64,000 nucleotides of DNA from NCBI GenBank assembly GCA_020848075.1, contig JADLAV010000031.1, forward strand, positions 154,840 through 218,839, given 5' to 3'. The stretch comes from Burkholderiales bacterium (lineage in GTDB: Bacteria; Pseudomonadota; Gammaproteobacteria; Burkholderiales; SG8-39). The position numbers and the translations under genes were made by a program. The notes beneath the pieces were generated by a model, which was not told the origin of the DNA, searched no databases, and saw only the letters and a list, made by a program, of their open reading frames with translations. Numbering within the stretch: the first letter of the stretch is position 1; the number at the start of each line of letters is the position of its first letter. Of the stretch, positions 36,226 through 46,662 are shown one piece after another.

Positions 36226-37086
36226 TCATGCGGCGCGCAGAAAGCTCCGCACCATCGCGATCTGGTCCGGCTTCATCAGGGTCGGCGCGTGGCCGACCCC
36301 GGCCACTTCGGCCACGTGCGCGCGCGGGCCCCGTTCCTGCATCTCCGCGACGGTCTCGCGCGTGAGCAGATCGGACAGCTCGCCGCGGATCACGAGCGTC
36401 GGGCACGCGATCGTGTCCCACATTCCCCACAACTCGACGTCCTGATGCGGACGGGATGCATTGAACGGCTCGGCGAGCCGCGGATCATAGTGCAGGCAGT
36501 ACGCGCCGTCTGGCTGCTGCCGCACCACATGCTCGGTGAGAAAGCGCCACTCCGCGTCGCTGTGGGGCCCGAACGGGGCGCTCACCGCGCGCACGTAGCG
36601 CTCGGCGTCCGCGAGCGAAGCGAAGCGCGGCGCGAGACCGACATAGGTCGAGATCCGCTCGAGCGATTCCGCCTTGACGAGCGGGCCGGCCTCGTTCAGC
36701 ACCATGCGCCGAACCGGCGCGTCCGGTTGCGCCGCGAGCGCCATGCCGATCAGGCCACCCATCGACGTGCCGACCCAGTCGATCTCCTCCACGTCGAGCC
36801 GCGCGACGAGCGTGACGATGTCGTTCACGTAGGTGGGGATGGCGTACTCGGCAGGATTCTTCAGCCAGTCGGAGAACCCGCGGCCCGGCATGTCCGGGCA
36901 GATCACCCGGTAGTCCGGCGCGAGCGCCTGGGCCAGCGGGTCGAAGTCGCGCGCGCAGCGCGTCAGCCCGTGCACGCAGAGCACCGCGCGCGGATTGTCC
37001 CGCGCACCCCACTCGACGTAGGAGAGCCTGTGCAGCCCGCTCGGGCTGGCGCAGGTGACGGTGCGCCGGCGCAGGGCCTCCTCCAC
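36226..37086 (-). CDS. Alpha/beta hydrolase
   Basis: VLCVHGLTRCARDFDPLAQALAPDYRVICPDMPGRGFSDWL...DWVGTSMGGLIGMALAAQ...GHAPTLMKPDQIAMVRSFL; GTG start. Confidence 0.88.
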   Translation of the reverse strand: MEEALRRRTVTCASPSGLHRLSYVEWGARDNPRAVLCVHGLTRCARDFDPLAQALAPDYRVICPDMPGRGFSDWLKNPAEYAIPTYVNDIVTLVARLDVEEIDWVGTSMGGLIGMALAAQPDAPVRRMVLNEAGPLVKAESLERISTYVGLAPRFASLADAERYVRAVSAPFGPHSDAEWRFLTEHVVRQQPDGAYCLHYDPRLAEPFNASRPHQDVELWGMWDTIACPTLVIRGELSDLLTRETVAEMQERGPRAHVAEVAGVGHAPTLMKPDQIAMVRSFLRAA

Positions 37087-37087
37087 C

Positions 37088-37171
37088 TCAACGCTCCGCC
37101 GGCGAGAGCGAGCGCCGGGCGACGAGCGCCGCGCCCGTCATGGCCCCCCAGGGGATTCCCTCGTCCGCCAT
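37088..37171 (-). CDS. Candidate 27-aa leader ORF upstream of the alpha/beta hydrolase
   Basis: MADEGIPWGAMTGAALVARRSLSPAER preceded by SD-like GGGAGGTGG; its TGA ends 1 nt before the hydrolase GTG. Confidence 0.35.
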   Translation of the reverse strand: MADEGIPWGAMTGAALVARRSLSPAER

Positions 37172-37279
37172 CGAACCACCTCCCGCGCAACTCGCCTTCG
37201 GCGCGCGGGCGAGCGCGCCCCGCGGAAGGCGCGCCGCAGTATAGCAAGCGCTTCGCGCGGTGCGCGCGGCGCCCGGAGG

Positions 37280-38662
37280 TCAGGCGGCGGCTGCGCCGGC
37301 CCCCCGGATGAGCTCACGCACCAGCCTGATGTGCTCGCGCAGCGTGTACACCTCGTGCGCGAACCCGAGCGGTACCCTGATCGCGCTCACTTCGCCCTCG
37401 ATCTCGTCGAGGCGCTCGAACTCCGCCGGCGCGTCGCCGTGCGGCCCGCGGCGCCGCACGTTCTCCTCGATGAACTTCAGCTCGCCGTACCAGCGATAGA
37501 CCTTGCGCCGCACGCGCCACGCGTAGAGGCTCGGGAGGATCCGGACGAGCGGAATCGCCACCGCGAACAGCGGCACGAGCAGCACGATCATGCGGTCCAC
37601 GAGCGTCGCCGCCCAGAACGGCAGGTAGCGCTGCAGGAACGGCGGACCCGACTTGTAGAACCGCTCGGCTTCGCTCAAGAGCGGAAAATCGCTGTCCCCG
37701 GGATTCGGGAACGCACCGAGGCGGTGGAACGGTCCGGCGCCGCCGTGCACCTCCCTCGCCGCCTGCAGGATCAGGTACACGAGCGCCGGGTGCAGGCTCT
37801 CGTGCGCGACGAGATTCGCGGTCGGTGCGACGAGCACGACGTCCTCGGCAGGGATGTCCCGCGCGATGTCGATCGCTCCCCGCGGCAGCACCAGCTTGTG
37901 CAGGTACGGCAGGCGCATCGCATAGGCGTCCGCGCGCGAGAAGCTCATCAGCCCGACCGCGGGCGCGGCAAGGAGCCGGCGCACCGAGTCGGCCTCCGGT
38001 CCGGCCACTACGAACGCGGCATCCACGCTGCCGGCGAGGAGCGCGTCGGCGGCCGCATTCCCCCCCAAGTCGCTCAGCACGGCTGCGCCCCCGGTCATCC
38101 CCGTCGCCTCGAGGAGCGCGAGCGCGAGCTTGCGCGAGCCGCTGCCCGCCGGCCCGACCGCCAGGCGCTTCCCCTTGAGGCGGAGGAGCTGATCGATCGG
38201 CTCGCGCCCGCGGTGGAAGACCCACAGCGGCTCGTAATAGACGCTGCCGAGGGTCACGAGCTCGGGCGCGTCCTTCGCCGTGGCGAGGCCACCCTGAACG
38301 AACGCGAGGGAGACGTCGGACGCCGGATCGTTGAGCCGCGCCAGGTTCTCGACGGCTCCCGACGAGGGACGCAGTTCGAGCCGCACGCCGTCGCGCGCGA
38401 GGATCGCCTGGTAGCGCTGCCCGAACGCGTGATATGCCCCGCCCTCGACGCCGGTCGACATCACGACCGTGCGCGGCGGTGCCGGCTGGACGAACCTGTA
38501 GGCCACCCAGAACGCCGCCGCGACGACGAGCGCGACCGGGAGCGCGACGGCGGTGAGCTCGTGTGGCGTGTAATCGCGGATTCGCTTCATCGGATTCGGT
38601 GCGCCGGACATCGCGCCACGCCGATTATACGGGCGGGTTGGCCCGCCCCGGCCCGCCATCAC
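37280..38662 (-). CDS. TAXI-family TRAP transporter solute-binding protein with C-terminal membrane/coiled extension
   Basis: VVMSTGVEGGAYHAFGQRYQAILARDGVRLELRPSSGAVENLARLNDPASDVSLAFVQGGLA...; N-terminal TM and C-terminal TM segment VDRMIVLLVPLFAVAIPLVRILPSLY. Confidence 0.85.
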   Translation of the reverse strand: MMAGRGGPTRPYNRRGAMSGAPNPMKRIRDYTPHELTAVALPVALVVAAAFWVAYRFVQPAPPRTVVMSTGVEGGAYHAFGQRYQAILARDGVRLELRPSSGAVENLARLNDPASDVSLAFVQGGLATAKDAPELVTLGSVYYEPLWVFHRGREPIDQLLRLKGKRLAVGPAGSGSRKLALALLEATGMTGGAAVLSDLGGNAAADALLAGSVDAAFVVAGPEADSVRRLLAAPAVGLMSFSRADAYAMRLPYLHKLVLPRGAIDIARDIPAEDVVLVAPTANLVAHESLHPALVYLILQAAREVHGGAGPFHRLGAFPNPGDSDFPLLSEAERFYKSGPPFLQRYLPFWAATLVDRMIVLLVPLFAVAIPLVRILPSLYAWRVRRKVYRWYGELKFIEENVRRRGPHGDAPAEFERLDEIEGEVSAIRVPLGFAHEVYTLREHIRLVRELIRGAGAAAA

Positions 38663-41016
38663 CGCGCTGGGTCACCGCGCGTGCGCCAGTAGCGGCGGCC
38701 GCGATCCCGCTCGGCCGCCGCCTCGAAGCCCGCCGGGCTCAGGGTGAAGGTGACCGCGCCGTCGCCGTCGGTTCGCCATCGTCGCGCCCCCGCGTAGCGC
38801 GCCACGACGTCGTCCTTCGGATGCCCGAAGCGATTGCGATAGCCGACGGAGAACACCGCCTCCGCGGGCGCCACTGCGGCGACGAAGCCCGGCGTGGACG
38901 ACGTGCGGCTCCCGTGGTGAGGCACAAGCAGCACGCGCGCACCGAGCACGGCGCCGCGCGCGACGAGCGCCGCCTCGTCGCGCGCTTCGATGTCGCCTGC
39001 GAGCAAGACCGCGCCCCGAGCGGTCTCGATGCGGAGCACGCAGCTGCGCGAGTTCGGCTTGAGCCGGCTGTCGCCGTAGCTCGCCGCGGTCGGGTGCAGG
39101 ATGGAGAATGCGACGCCGTCCCACGTCCAGCGTTGTCCGGCCTGGCACGGCAGGCGATAGGGCGCCTGCGCCAGGCGGTCGGCCGCGAGCGGCGAGAACA
39201 CCTGCCCGACCTCGACCGCACCGAGAACACTCGATGCGCCGCCCGCGTGATCGGCATCGTCGTGCGTGATGACCATGGCGTCGAGATACGCAACCCCTGC
39301 CGCCCGAAGATGCGGCACGACCACGCGCTCACCCGCATTCGCATTCGCGTCCGCGCCGTAGGCGGGCCCGGCGTCATACAGGAGCGTGTGCCCGCGGGTC
39401 CGCACCACCACCGCCAGCCCCTGTCCGACATCGAGGACCTCGACCTGCGCCGTGCCCTCCGGCAGCAGTGCCGGCGGCACGGCGAACATCGGCGCAAGGA
39501 GCAGGAGCCCGTGCAAGCGCGCCGGCGCACCGCGCGGCAGCAGCAGCCACGCGATGCCGGCCAGCGCGAGCGGCAGCGTCCATCCGGCCGGGGCGTGCTG
39601 CTGCCAGACCGCGGCAGGCGCCGCCGCGAGCGGGGCAAGCACCACCATCAGCCACTCGAACACCCAGTGCGCGAGGCGAGCGAGCGCATCGCCCGGCCAC
39701 AGCGCGCCCGCGAGCGCGAGCGGCGTGACCACGAAGCTCACCACCGGGATCGCGATCGCGTTCGCGACCGGCGAGACGAGCGACACCTGCCCGAACAGGA
39801 CGAGCAGCAGCGGTGCGAGCCCGATCGTCACCGCCCATTGCATGCGAGCCCACGCGACCAGCCAGTGGCCGCGCCGCGTCGCCCCCGCACCGGCGTAGAA
39901 GATGGCGGCGACCGCGCCGAAAGAGAGCCAGAACCCCGGGGCGTTGACTGCCCACGGATCGAGCAGGAGCACGATGCCGAGCGCCGCGCAGAGGACCTTT
40001 GACGCCGCGTCGCAGCGGTCCAGCCAGAGCGCCGCCGCCGCCACGCCGATCATGTAGAGGGTTCGCTGCGCGGGAATCTCGAAACCGGCCAGCAGGCAGT
40101 ACGCAAGCGCGGCCGCGAATCCGGCCACGGCCGCCGCCTTGCGCGCGGGCAGGCGTAGCGTGAGCCGCACCGAGCGGCGCCATAGCCCGTAGGCGACGAG
40201 CGCCGCGAGCCCCGAGATCATCGTCACGTGCAGGCCCGAGATGCTCATCAGGTGATTCACGCCCGTGCGCGTGAACACCTGCCAGTCCGCCGGATCGATC
40301 GCACGCTGATCGCCGATCGCGAGCGCGATAACCACGCCGGCGTAGCGGTGCTCGGGCAGCGCCTCCAGGAACTTCGCGCGCAGCCGCTCGCGCAGGCGCT
40401 CCACGAAATAGGCCGGCCGCGCGACGTACGGGGCGAGCCGCACCGGCTCGCCGCGCGCCGACACGTAACCGGTGGCGCCGATCCCGCGCTCGAGGAGCCA
40501 GGCTTCGAAGTCGAAGCCGTGCGGATTCGCGAGACCGTGCGGGCGGCGTAGCCGCACGGGGAACGCCCAGCGCTCCCCGGCGTGCACCGGCGCGAATGCC
40601 TGGCCTGTCCCGGCGTCGAGGTCGTGGTACCAGGCGAGCAGGATGCGGCCGGGAACCCGGATCGTGCCGGGCTCGGCGCGCTCGACGTCGAGCGTGAACC
40701 GCACGCCGCGCTCGAAGGGCTGCGGGAGGCTCGCGATCACGCCGGTGATCACGATGTCACGCCCCTCCAGCGTGGGCTCGAGCCGATCGGCGAGGCGCAC
40801 GTGAGCGAAGCCCGCCGCCCACGACCCACCCAGGACTGCCGCCGCGACGGCGCTGGCGATGCGTGGCACCACGGCGCGGCGCCCAAGGGCTCGCGCATCC
40901 GCCCAGACGCCGAGCGCGGCGACCGCGCTCGCCACGATCGGCCCCGGCGCCGGGAGCCCAGGCAGCTGCTGGACGAGCCAGATGCCGGCGGCGAACGCGA
41001 GAAGGTCGAAGCGCAT
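38659..41016 (-). CDS. comEC: DNA internalization-related competence protein ComEC/Rec2
   Basis: VNHLMSISGLHVTMISGLAALVAYGLWRR...AGFEIPAQRTLYMIGVAAAALWLDR...plus metallo-beta-lactamase domain VLDVGQGLAVVVRTRGHTLLYDAGPAYG...ITHDDADHAGG. Confidence 0.93.
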   Translation of the reverse strand: MRFDLLAFAAGIWLVQQLPGLPAPGPIVASAVAALGVWADARALGRRAVVPRIASAVAAAVLGGSWAAGFAHVRLADRLEPTLEGRDIVITGVIASLPQPFERGVRFTLDVERAEPGTIRVPGRILLAWYHDLDAGTGQAFAPVHAGERWAFPVRLRRPHGLANPHGFDFEAWLLERGIGATGYVSARGEPVRLAPYVARPAYFVERLRERLRAKFLEALPEHRYAGVVIALAIGDQRAIDPADWQVFTRTGVNHLMSISGLHVTMISGLAALVAYGLWRRSVRLTLRLPARKAAAVAGFAAALAYCLLAGFEIPAQRTLYMIGVAAAALWLDRCDAASKVLCAALGIVLLLDPWAVNAPGFWLSFGAVAAIFYAGAGATRRGHWLVAWARMQWAVTIGLAPLLLVLFGQVSLVSPVANAIAIPVVSFVVTPLALAGALWPGDALARLAHWVFEWLMVVLAPLAAAPAAVWQQHAPAGWTLPLALAGIAWLLLPRGAPARLHGLLLLAPMFAVPPALLPEGTAQVEVLDVGQGLAVVVRTRGHTLLYDAGPAYGADANANAGERVVVPHLRAAGVAYLDAMVITHDDADHAGGASSVLGAVEVGQVFSPLAADRLAQAPYRLPCQAGQRWTWDGVAFSILHPTAASYGDSRLKPNSRSCVLRIETARGAVLLAGDIEARDEAALVARGAVLGARVLLVPHHGSRTSSTPGFVAAVAPAEAVFSVGYRNRFGHPKDDVVARYAGARRWRTDGDGAVTFTLSPAGFEAAAERDRGRRYWRTRGDPAR

Positions 41017-41156
41017 GCGGCGCGGCCCGCCGGTCGGCAAGTGGGGATCAGCGGAGAACGCGCGAGCCGCGCCTGCGGTTGATCGCCGCTGCGCATATCC
41101 CGGGTAGAATCGCGCTGCAGACGGCGCGCGATCACTCGAGTGGCGCCGGCCGATGC

Positions 41157-41720
41157 ATGCCCCGCAAGCTTCTCCGCAAATTCCTGCCCACGAGCGAGGA
41201 GATCCACCGGAACCGGTACGTCGGCCGGTTCGGCGGCCTGCTGCGCCATCCCAATCTCTGGCACCTGAACCGCCACTCGGTCTCGGGCGGCGTGGCGGTC
41301 GGCCTCTTCTCGGGGTTGGTGCCCGGGCCGTTCCAGATGCTGACCGCGCTCGCGCTCGCAATTCCGCTGCGGGTGAACCTGCCGGTTGCGCTCGCCACGA
41401 CCCTCTACACCAACCCGTTCACGATCGTGCCGCTCTACATCGCGGCCTTTTACATCGGCAGCCTGCTCACCGGCGCCCCGCTGGGCGCGATGGTCGAGCC
41501 GCCCGCATTCGCGTGGTCCGATCTCGCGCAGTCGGTCGCGGCGCTCGCCCACTGGGCGATCTCGCTCGGCAAGCCGCTTGCGGTCGGGCTGGTGGCGCTT
41601 GCGCTGTCGCTCGCTGCGCTCGGCTGGATCGGCGTGCAGGTCGCATGGCGCGCGTGGGTGGTGGTGCAGTGGCGGCGCCGGCGTCTGCGCCGTGCGAAGC
41701 CCGGCTCCCGCGGCTTGTGA
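41157..41720 (+). CDS. DUF2062 domain membrane protein
   Basis: HPNLWHLNRHSVSGGVAVGLFSGLVPGPFQMLTALALAIPLRVNLPVALATTLYTNPFTIVPLYIAAFYIGSLLTG. Confidence 0.9.
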   Translation: MPRKLLRKFLPTSEEIHRNRYVGRFGGLLRHPNLWHLNRHSVSGGVAVGLFSGLVPGPFQMLTALALAIPLRVNLPVALATTLYTNPFTIVPLYIAAFYIGSLLTGAPLGAMVEPPAFAWSDLAQSVAALAHWAISLGKPLAVGLVALALSLAALGWIGVQVAWRAWVVVQWRRRRLRRAKPGSRGL

Positions 41721-41744
41721 GGCGCGCGCTCGAGGCGCGAAGGC

Positions 41745-42437
41745 TCACGCGCGCTCCACGACCAGCACGCCGTCCTGCAACCGCAGCACCCGGTCGGCGC
41801 GCGCCGCAAGCGCGGGATCGTGAGTGACGATCACGTAGCTCGTGCCATACGTGCGATTCAGTGCGAGCATCAGCTCGTAGACCGACGTCGCGGTCAGCCG
41901 GTCCAGATTGCCGGTCGGCTCGTCGGCGAGCACGCACGCGGGCCGCGTCACGAGCGCCCGGGCCACCGCGGCGCGCTGCCGCTCGCCGCCGGAGAGCTGG
42001 CTGGGCGCGTGCTCGAGCCGCTCGCCGAGCCCCACCTCGCGCAGCACCTCGGCCGCCCGCGCCTGCGCTTCGGCACGCGGCATGCGGCGGATGAGCAGGG
42101 GCATCGCGACGTTCTCGAGCGCGCTGAACTCCATCAGGAGGTGGTGAAACTGGTAGACGAACCCGAGCGCGGCGTTGCGCAGCCGTCCGCGCTCGACGTC
42201 CGACATCGCGGTCATCGGGCGGCCGAGGATCTCGACTGCGCCCGCGGTCGACTCGTCGAGCCCGCCGAGCACGTGCAGGAGGGTGCTCTTGCCGGACCCG
42301 GAGGCGCCGACAATCGCGACGACTTCGCCGGCGGCGACCTCCATGTCGACGCCGCGGAGCACCGGCAGCGGCACGCGCCCCTCGAAGTATGTCTTCTCCA
42401 ACCCGCGGCAGGCGAGGACCGGCGCCACCGCGGTCAC
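41745..42437 (-). CDS. lolD: Lipoprotein-releasing ABC transporter ATP-binding protein
   Basis: [63 protein letters not shown]...[32 protein letters not shown]. Confidence 0.95.
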   Translation of the reverse strand: MTAVAPVLACRGLEKTYFEGRVPLPVLRGVDMEVAAGEVVAIVGASGSGKSTLLHVLGGLDESTAGAVEILGRPMTAMSDVERGRLRNAALGFVYQFHHLLMEFSALENVAMPLLIRRMPRAEAQARAAEVLREVGLGERLEHAPSQLSGGERQRAAVARALVTRPACVLADEPTGNLDRLTATSVYELMLALNRTYGTSYVIVTHDPALAARADRVLRLQDGVLVVERA

Positions 42438-42465
42438 GTCGCCCTCCCCGGGTGCGCGCCACGCA

Positions 42466-43707
42466 TCATTCGTACCTGAGCGCCTCGGCCGGCCGCACGC
42501 GCGCCGCACGCCAGCTCGGGTAGAGCGTCGCGAGGAACCCCAGCGCCAGCGCGACCACCGCGATGGCGATCACGTCGCCGCGCTGCAGGTCCGAGGGCAG
42601 CTCGCTGATCATGTACACGTCTTTCGCGAGGAACCGGATGCTGAGCAGCCGCTCGAGCGCCGGCACCACCACGTCGATGTTCAGGGCGAGCGCGATCCCG
42701 CCGACCACGCCGAGCACCGTGCCGAGCACCCCGATCACCGCGCCCTGCACGACGAAGATCTGCATGATGCTGCCCGGGGTCGCGCCGAGCGTGCGCAGGA
42801 TGGCGATGTCGGACTGCTTGTCGGTGACGGCGATCACGAGCGTGGAGACCATGTTGAACGCAGCGACCGCGATGATCAGCGTGAGGATGATGAACATCAT
42901 GGTCTTCTCGATCTGCACCGCGCGGAAGAAGTTCGCGTGGCTGCGCGTCCAGTCGCTGACGTACACGTCGCCCCCGGCCGCCCGGGCCACGTCGCGCGCG
43001 ACCGCGCGCGCCCGGAACAGATCGTCGAGCTTGAGGCGCACGCCGGAGATCTGGTCCCCCATCTGGTACAGCCGTTGCGCGTCCTCGAGATTCACCAGCG
43101 CGAGCCCGCCGTCGTACTCGAAGAAGCCGACGTCGAACACGCCGACGACCTTGAACTGCTTGAGCCGCGGGATGACCCCCGCCGGAGTGACGAGCCCCTG
43201 CGGCGCGATCAGCGTGACGTGATCGCCCGGATGGGCGCGGAGCGCGCGGGCGAGATCAATGCCGAGCACGATGCCGAATTCGCCGGGTACGAGCGCCGCG
43301 AGCCGCCCGGCGGCCATATGCGCGCCGATCTCCGCCACCTCGTCCTCGAGCTCGGGCACCACGCCCCTGACCAGCACGCCGCGCACGACGCCGTCGTGCG
43401 AGAGGAGGCCCTGCGCGTTGACATAGGGCGCGGCCGCGACGACGTGCGGCACCCGCCGCGCACGCTCGGCCACCGCGCGCCAGCCCCGGAGCACGTTGTC
43501 CGGCCCGGTGATCTCGACGTGCGAGGCCACCGAGAGGATGCGCGTACGCACTTCCCGCTGGAAGCCGTTCATGACGGAAAGCACCACGATGAGCGCGGCA
43601 ACGCCGAGCGCGATGCCGAGCATCGAGACGAGCGAGATGAAGGAGACGAAGTGGTTGCGGCGCTTGGCGCGGGTGTAGCGCAGGCCGACGAGAAGCTCGT
43701 ACCGCAC
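42466..43707 (-). CDS. lolC: Lipoprotein-releasing ABC transporter permease (LolC/E family)
   Basis: [56 protein letters not shown]. Confidence 0.93.
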   Translation of the reverse strand: MRYELLVGLRYTRAKRRNHFVSFISLVSMLGIALGVAALIVVLSVMNGFQREVRTRILSVASHVEITGPDNVLRGWRAVAERARRVPHVVAAAPYVNAQGLLSHDGVVRGVLVRGVVPELEDEVAEIGAHMAAGRLAALVPGEFGIVLGIDLARALRAHPGDHVTLIAPQGLVTPAGVIPRLKQFKVVGVFDVGFFEYDGGLALVNLEDAQRLYQMGDQISGVRLKLDDLFRARAVARDVARAAGGDVYVSDWTRSHANFFRAVQIEKTMMFIILTLIIAVAAFNMVSTLVIAVTDKQSDIAILRTLGATPGSIMQIFVVQGAVIGVLGTVLGVVGGIALALNIDVVVPALERLLSIRFLAKDVYMISELPSDLQRGDVIAIAVVALALGFLATLYPSWRAARVRPAEALRYE

Positions 43708-43880
43708 GCGGATGGCGTCTTGGCGAGGACGCGCAAGTGTGCCACACGCCCATGGTTTGCGCGACCGCGTTCGCGCCGAGCGCGCGTGCTAGACTGGCGG
43801 CGACCGTGCCCGATGAGCGCGACACCGCGCGCACCGGGCGCGGGCGCTTGCGCAGCCACCCGCGGCTCGCCTCTGGCGCG

Positions 43881-44900
43881 ATGAACCTCCACCTGATCGT
43901 TCCTGATCTCCTCTGGCCCCAAGACCGGGAGCCCGCCGACCGCGCTGCGCGGCACGATGCGATCGAGCTGCTGCTCGCGCGGGGCCGGCGCGCGGCACGC
44001 CCCGCGGCCGGTCTCGAGCAGTGGTTGCTCGAGCGCTTCGGCGCCGGCTGCGCTGGCGATTGCCCCGCGGCGCCGTATTCGCTCGCGGCGGACGACCACG
44101 ATCCGGGCGAGGCCTGGTGGCTGCGCGCGGATCCGGTCCATCTCGAGGTGGATCGCGATACCCTGTGGATTGCCGACAGCGCCACGTTCGACGTCTCGCG
44201 CGACGAGGCCGATGCGCTCGTCGCGGGGTTGAACGCACGCTTCGCGCCCGACATCGCGTTCGCGGCGGTCCGGCCCGACCGCTGGTACGCCCGCGTGGCT
44301 CGCCCACCCGCGATCGCGACCTCGCCGATCGCGGACGTGCGCGGCCGCTCGGTGCAAGATTTCCTCCCGCGAGGCGCCGATGCGATGCACTGGCATGCGG
44401 TGCTGAACGAGGTGCAGATGCTGCTCCACGAGCACCCGGTGAACGAGGCGCGCGAGGCCCGCGGCGCCGCGTCGATCAACAGCATCTGGTTGTGGGGCGG
44501 TGGGCGGCGGACGGCGCTCGCCCGGAAGCCCTACGCATGCGTGTGGGCCGACGACCCGGTCGCGCGCGGGCTGGCGCGTGCCGCGGGGACGCGGCACGCT
44601 CATCTCCCGCGCGCGGCAGCGGCGCTCCTGGATGTGGCCGGCGATGCCGGCGTCGCCGCGGTGGTGCTGGATGCGCTGCGGGGAGCCGCCGCCTACGGCG
44701 ACGAGCGCGCCTGGCACGACGCGCTCGGCGTGCTCGAGCGCGACTGGTTCGCGCCGCTCCTGCACGCGCTGCGCGCCGGCCGCATCGGGATGATCACGCT
44801 GCATGCGCTGGGGATGACGCGCACGCTGGAAGCGGAGACGACGCGCCAGGACCTGCGCTTCCTCTGGCGACGCGCGAAGCCGTTGGCGGCCTACGCATGA
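43881..44900 (+). CDS. RpfE-like conserved protein of unknown function (COG4255-type)
   Basis: MNLHLIVPDLLWPQDREPADRAARHDAIELLLARGRR...DAMHWHAVLNEVQMLLHEHPVNEAREARGAASINSIWLWGGG; overlaps recJ start by ATGA. Confidence 0.75.
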   Translation: MNLHLIVPDLLWPQDREPADRAARHDAIELLLARGRRAARPAAGLEQWLLERFGAGCAGDCPAAPYSLAADDHDPGEAWWLRADPVHLEVDRDTLWIADSATFDVSRDEADALVAGLNARFAPDIAFAAVRPDRWYARVARPPAIATSPIADVRGRSVQDFLPRGADAMHWHAVLNEVQMLLHEHPVNEAREARGAASINSIWLWGGGRRTALARKPYACVWADDPVARGLARAAGTRHAHLPRAAAALLDVAGDAGVAAVVLDALRGAAAYGDERAWHDALGVLERDWFAPLLHALRAGRIGMITLHALGMTRTLEAETTRQDLRFLWRRAKPLAAYA

Positions 44901-46591
44901 CGACGGCGATCAGCGTCCGCAAGGTGCCGCAGCGCGAGTTCCACCTGCTGGTGCAGCAAGGGGTGCATCCGCTCCTGTCGCGGCTTCTCGTCGCGCGCGG
45001 CGTGCGAAGCCCGGCGGAGCTCGGCTACGAGCTCGGCTCGCTCCTGCCGCCCGGCGAGATGAAGAACGCCGAGGCGGCCGGCGAGCTCGTCGCCGATCAC
45101 GTCCAGGCAGGCAAGCGGATCCTCATCGTCGCGGACTACGACTGCGATGGCGCGACTGCGTGTGCGGTCGGCATCCGCGCCCTCCGGGCGTTCGGGGGCC
45201 GCGTCGAGTATCTCGTGCCGAACCGGTTCGAGACTGGCTATGGCCTCTCGCCCGAAGTGGTCGAGGCCGCGGCAGCGCGCGCACCCGACCTGATCGTCAC
45301 GGTCGACAACGGCATCGCGAGCGTCGAGGGCGTCGCCGCCGCCAACCGTCTCGGCATCGCGACGCTCGTCACCGACCATCATCTGCCTGGCGACACGCTG
45401 CCGGATGCGGCCTGCATCGTCGACCCGAGCCAGCCGGGCGACCGGTTTCCGAGCAAGTCGATCGCGGGCGTCGGCGTCATGTTCTACGTGATGCTCGCCG
45501 CGCGCGCCGCGCTCCGGCGCCGCGGCGCGTTCGCCGATCGGCCCGAACCCAACCTGGCGGACCTGCTCGACCTCGTCGCCCTCGGGACCGTGGCGGACGT
45601 CGTCCGGCTGGATCACAACAACCGCGTGCTCGTCAGCCAGGGCCTCACGCGGATCCGCGCTGGCCGCATGCAGCCGGGTGTCGCCGCGCTCTTCGCCGTC
45701 GCGGGCCGCAACCCGCGGCGCGCCGGGACGTTCGACCTGGGCTTCGCGATCGGACCGCGGCTGAACGCCGCCGGCCGGCTCGCCGACATGAGCCTCGGCG
45801 TCGAGTGTCTCGTCACCGACGACCCGGGCCGCGCGCTCAACATCGCGCGCGAGCTCGACGCGCTGAACCGCGAGCGCCGCGAGCTCGAGGCCGGCATGCA
45901 GCGCGACGCCGAGGCGCTGCTGGCGGACTTCGATCCCGGCGAGTCGACGAGCGCCTGCCTGTTCGACCCGCAATGGCACCAGGGCGTGGTCGGCCTGCTC
46001 GCCGCACGGCTGAAGGACCGCCTGCACCGTCCGGTGTTCGCGTTTGCGCCGGCGAGCGCGGGCGAGCTGCGCGGGTCGGGCCGGTCGATCCCCGGGTTGC
46101 ACCTCCGCGACGCGCTCGACCTCGTCGCCAAGCGGGCGCCCGGGCTGCTCCTACGCTTCGGCGGACACGCGGCGGCTGCGGGTCTCACGCTGCGCGCTGA
46201 AGGGCTCGCGCAATTTCGCGCGCTGCTCGAGGCCGCAGTGCGCGAGATGGCCGATCCGGCGGCGCTCGCGCGCACCGTCGAGACCGACGGCTCGCTCGAG
46301 GTGGAGTTCGCGAGCCTGGACGTCGCGCGCATGCTCGAGCGCGAGACGTGGGGCCAGGGCTTCCCGCAGCCGGTGTTCCTGGACGAGTTCACGGTGCAGA
46401 GCCAGCGGATCGTCGGCGAGCGCCACCTGAAGCTGCGGCTGGCGCGTCGGGGTCGGAGCTTCGCCGCGATTCTGTTCCGGCACGAAACGCCGGTGCCCGA
46501 GCGCATCCGCGGCGCCTATCGCCTCGCGATCGACGACTTCAGCGGCGCGGAATCGGTGCAGCTCACGCTCGAACACTGGGAGGCGGCCTGA
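44897..46591 (+). CDS. recJ: Single-stranded-DNA-specific exonuclease RecJ
   Basis: ILIVADYDCDGATACAVGIRALRAFGGRVEYLVPNRFETGYGLSPEVVE...VTDHHLPGDTLPDA...GFAIGPRLNAAGRLADM...RFGGHAAAAGLTL. Confidence 0.96.
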   Translation: MTTAISVRKVPQREFHLLVQQGVHPLLSRLLVARGVRSPAELGYELGSLLPPGEMKNAEAAGELVADHVQAGKRILIVADYDCDGATACAVGIRALRAFGGRVEYLVPNRFETGYGLSPEVVEAAAARAPDLIVTVDNGIASVEGVAAANRLGIATLVTDHHLPGDTLPDAACIVDPSQPGDRFPSKSIAGVGVMFYVMLAARAALRRRGAFADRPEPNLADLLDLVALGTVADVVRLDHNNRVLVSQGLTRIRAGRMQPGVAALFAVAGRNPRRAGTFDLGFAIGPRLNAAGRLADMSLGVECLVTDDPGRALNIARELDALNRERRELEAGMQRDAEALLADFDPGESTSACLFDPQWHQGVVGLLAARLKDRLHRPVFAFAPASAGELRGSGRSIPGLHLRDALDLVAKRAPGLLLRFGGHAAAAGLTLRAEGLAQFRALLEAAVREMADPAALARTVETDGSLEVEFASLDVARMLERETWGQGFPQPVFLDEFTVQSQRIVGERHLKLRLARRGRSFAAILFRHETPVPERIRGAYRLAIDDFSGAESVQLTLEHWEAA

Positions 46592-46662
46592 CCGCACGCG
46601 CCGCCGGGACACACGCCAGGACTTCCCGAGGTCAGCCAACGCAGCGAGTCGAAGGAGCAGCC

